Below, piece by piece: positions 41,149 through 41,249 of a DNA stretch of 41,249 bases. Made by a program: the position numbers and the translations under genes. Source of the stretch: Bacteroidales bacterium. GTDB taxonomy: Bacteria > Bacteroidota > Bacteroidia > Bacteroidales > UBA3824. The notes beneath the pieces were generated by a model. It searched no databases. It saw nothing but the letters and a program-made list of their open reading frames with translations, and had not been told where the DNA came from. The first letter of the stretch is position 1, and each line of letters begins with the position of its first letter. The stretch covers positions 1 through 41,249 of the forward strand of contig JAGCYI010000270.1 of the NCBI GenBank assembly GCA_017960885.1, given 5' to 3'.

Positions 41149-41249
41149 TTATTTTTTAAAAAGATTGATGTCAACAAAATTGCCAAGAGCGCGGTGACCG
41201 TCGGCATTGGGATGAAGATGGTCGTTGTCGTGAAGTGTGGAATCCATTA
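41149..41249 (-). CDS. SGNH/GDSL-type esterase, C-terminal fragment (5' part outside window)
   Basis: The frame enters from the right edge and ends at the TAA at 41149. The last 32 residues include DNDHLHPNADGHRALGNF, which fits block V of SGNH hydrolases (D-x-x-H-P-N-x-x-G), holding the catalytic Asp and His. Such esterases often remove acetyl groups from xylan or other glycans, which suits the GH43 gene starting 11 nt downstream. Only this fragment is visible, so subfamily and substrate cannot be named. Confidence 0.8.
   Translation of the reverse strand, partial: MDSTLHDNDHLHPNADGHRALGNFVDINLFKK

Noticed and set aside
1..41249. CRISPR arrays, tRNA or rRNA genes, insertion sequences, prophage
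   Set aside because: No regular repeat-spacer arrays, cloverleaf-like sequences, transposase or phage motifs were seen in the gaps or frames.

Overview
The window looks like chromosomal DNA of a member of the Bacteroidales (phylum Bacteroidota). The grounds are several promoters of the Bacteroidetes type (TTTG, 19-20 nt, TAnnTTTG), almost no Shine-Dalgarno sequences, a fused SecDF of about 1030 residues, a large alpha-2-macroglobulin with an MG2 signature, a TIGR02757 protein, SUMF1 and FISUMP-like proteins, and a GH43 lipoprotein beside an SGNH hydrolase. No tRNA, rRNA, CRISPR array, insertion sequence or phage gene was found.

Layout. 1-5429 (minus): an alpha-2-macroglobulin-like protein cut by the left edge. 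5422-8247: an island flanked by two nearly identical 77-nt segments, each holding a promoter, a leader and a start codon. Inside are an AAA-ATPase/PD-(D/E)XK protein (+), a SUMF1-domain protein (-) and a 41-codon ORF resembling the tyrosine-rich tail of a bacterial tyrosine kinase. 8362-10714 (+): a glycine-rich repeat protein, a terminator, then a lipoprotein and an outer-membrane barrel pair. 10735-18808 (-): a tightly packed run of MerR-like regulator, RecG, PLP decarboxylase and two translationally coupled SpoIIE-type phosphatases with periplasmic sensor regions. 18973-21181 (+): YjbQ, nitroreductase and a DUF6624-like protein. 21190-26995 (-): lipoprotein-type ABC ATPase, TIGR02757, a membrane-anchored InlB-repeat/FISUMP protein, TrmN6, and an NrtR-like Nudix protein with two transporters. 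27078-30182 (-): SecDF with its own promoter and terminator. 30338-30733 (+): hotdog thioesterase. 30770-32355 (-): SixA phosphatase overlapping a glutaminyl cyclase lipoprotein. 32356-32849: a gene-free AT-rich region with a likely small RNA. 32850-37857 (-): orphan receiver, Xaa-Pro aminopeptidase, CAP protein, a membrane protein, and an ECF sigma/anti-sigma-like/Spy-like cluster. 37972-39450 (+): PepD. 39515-41249 (-): GH43 lipoprotein preceded by the tail of an SGNH hydrolase.

Most genes are housekeeping or envelope functions. The least ordinary signals are the duplicated promoter-start cassette at 5422/8171, the mini-ORF behind its second copy, the predicted minus-strand small RNA at about 32564-32681 within a partly tandem hairpin region, the glycine-rich five-repeat protein, and the coupled pair of phosphatases with no visible partner.
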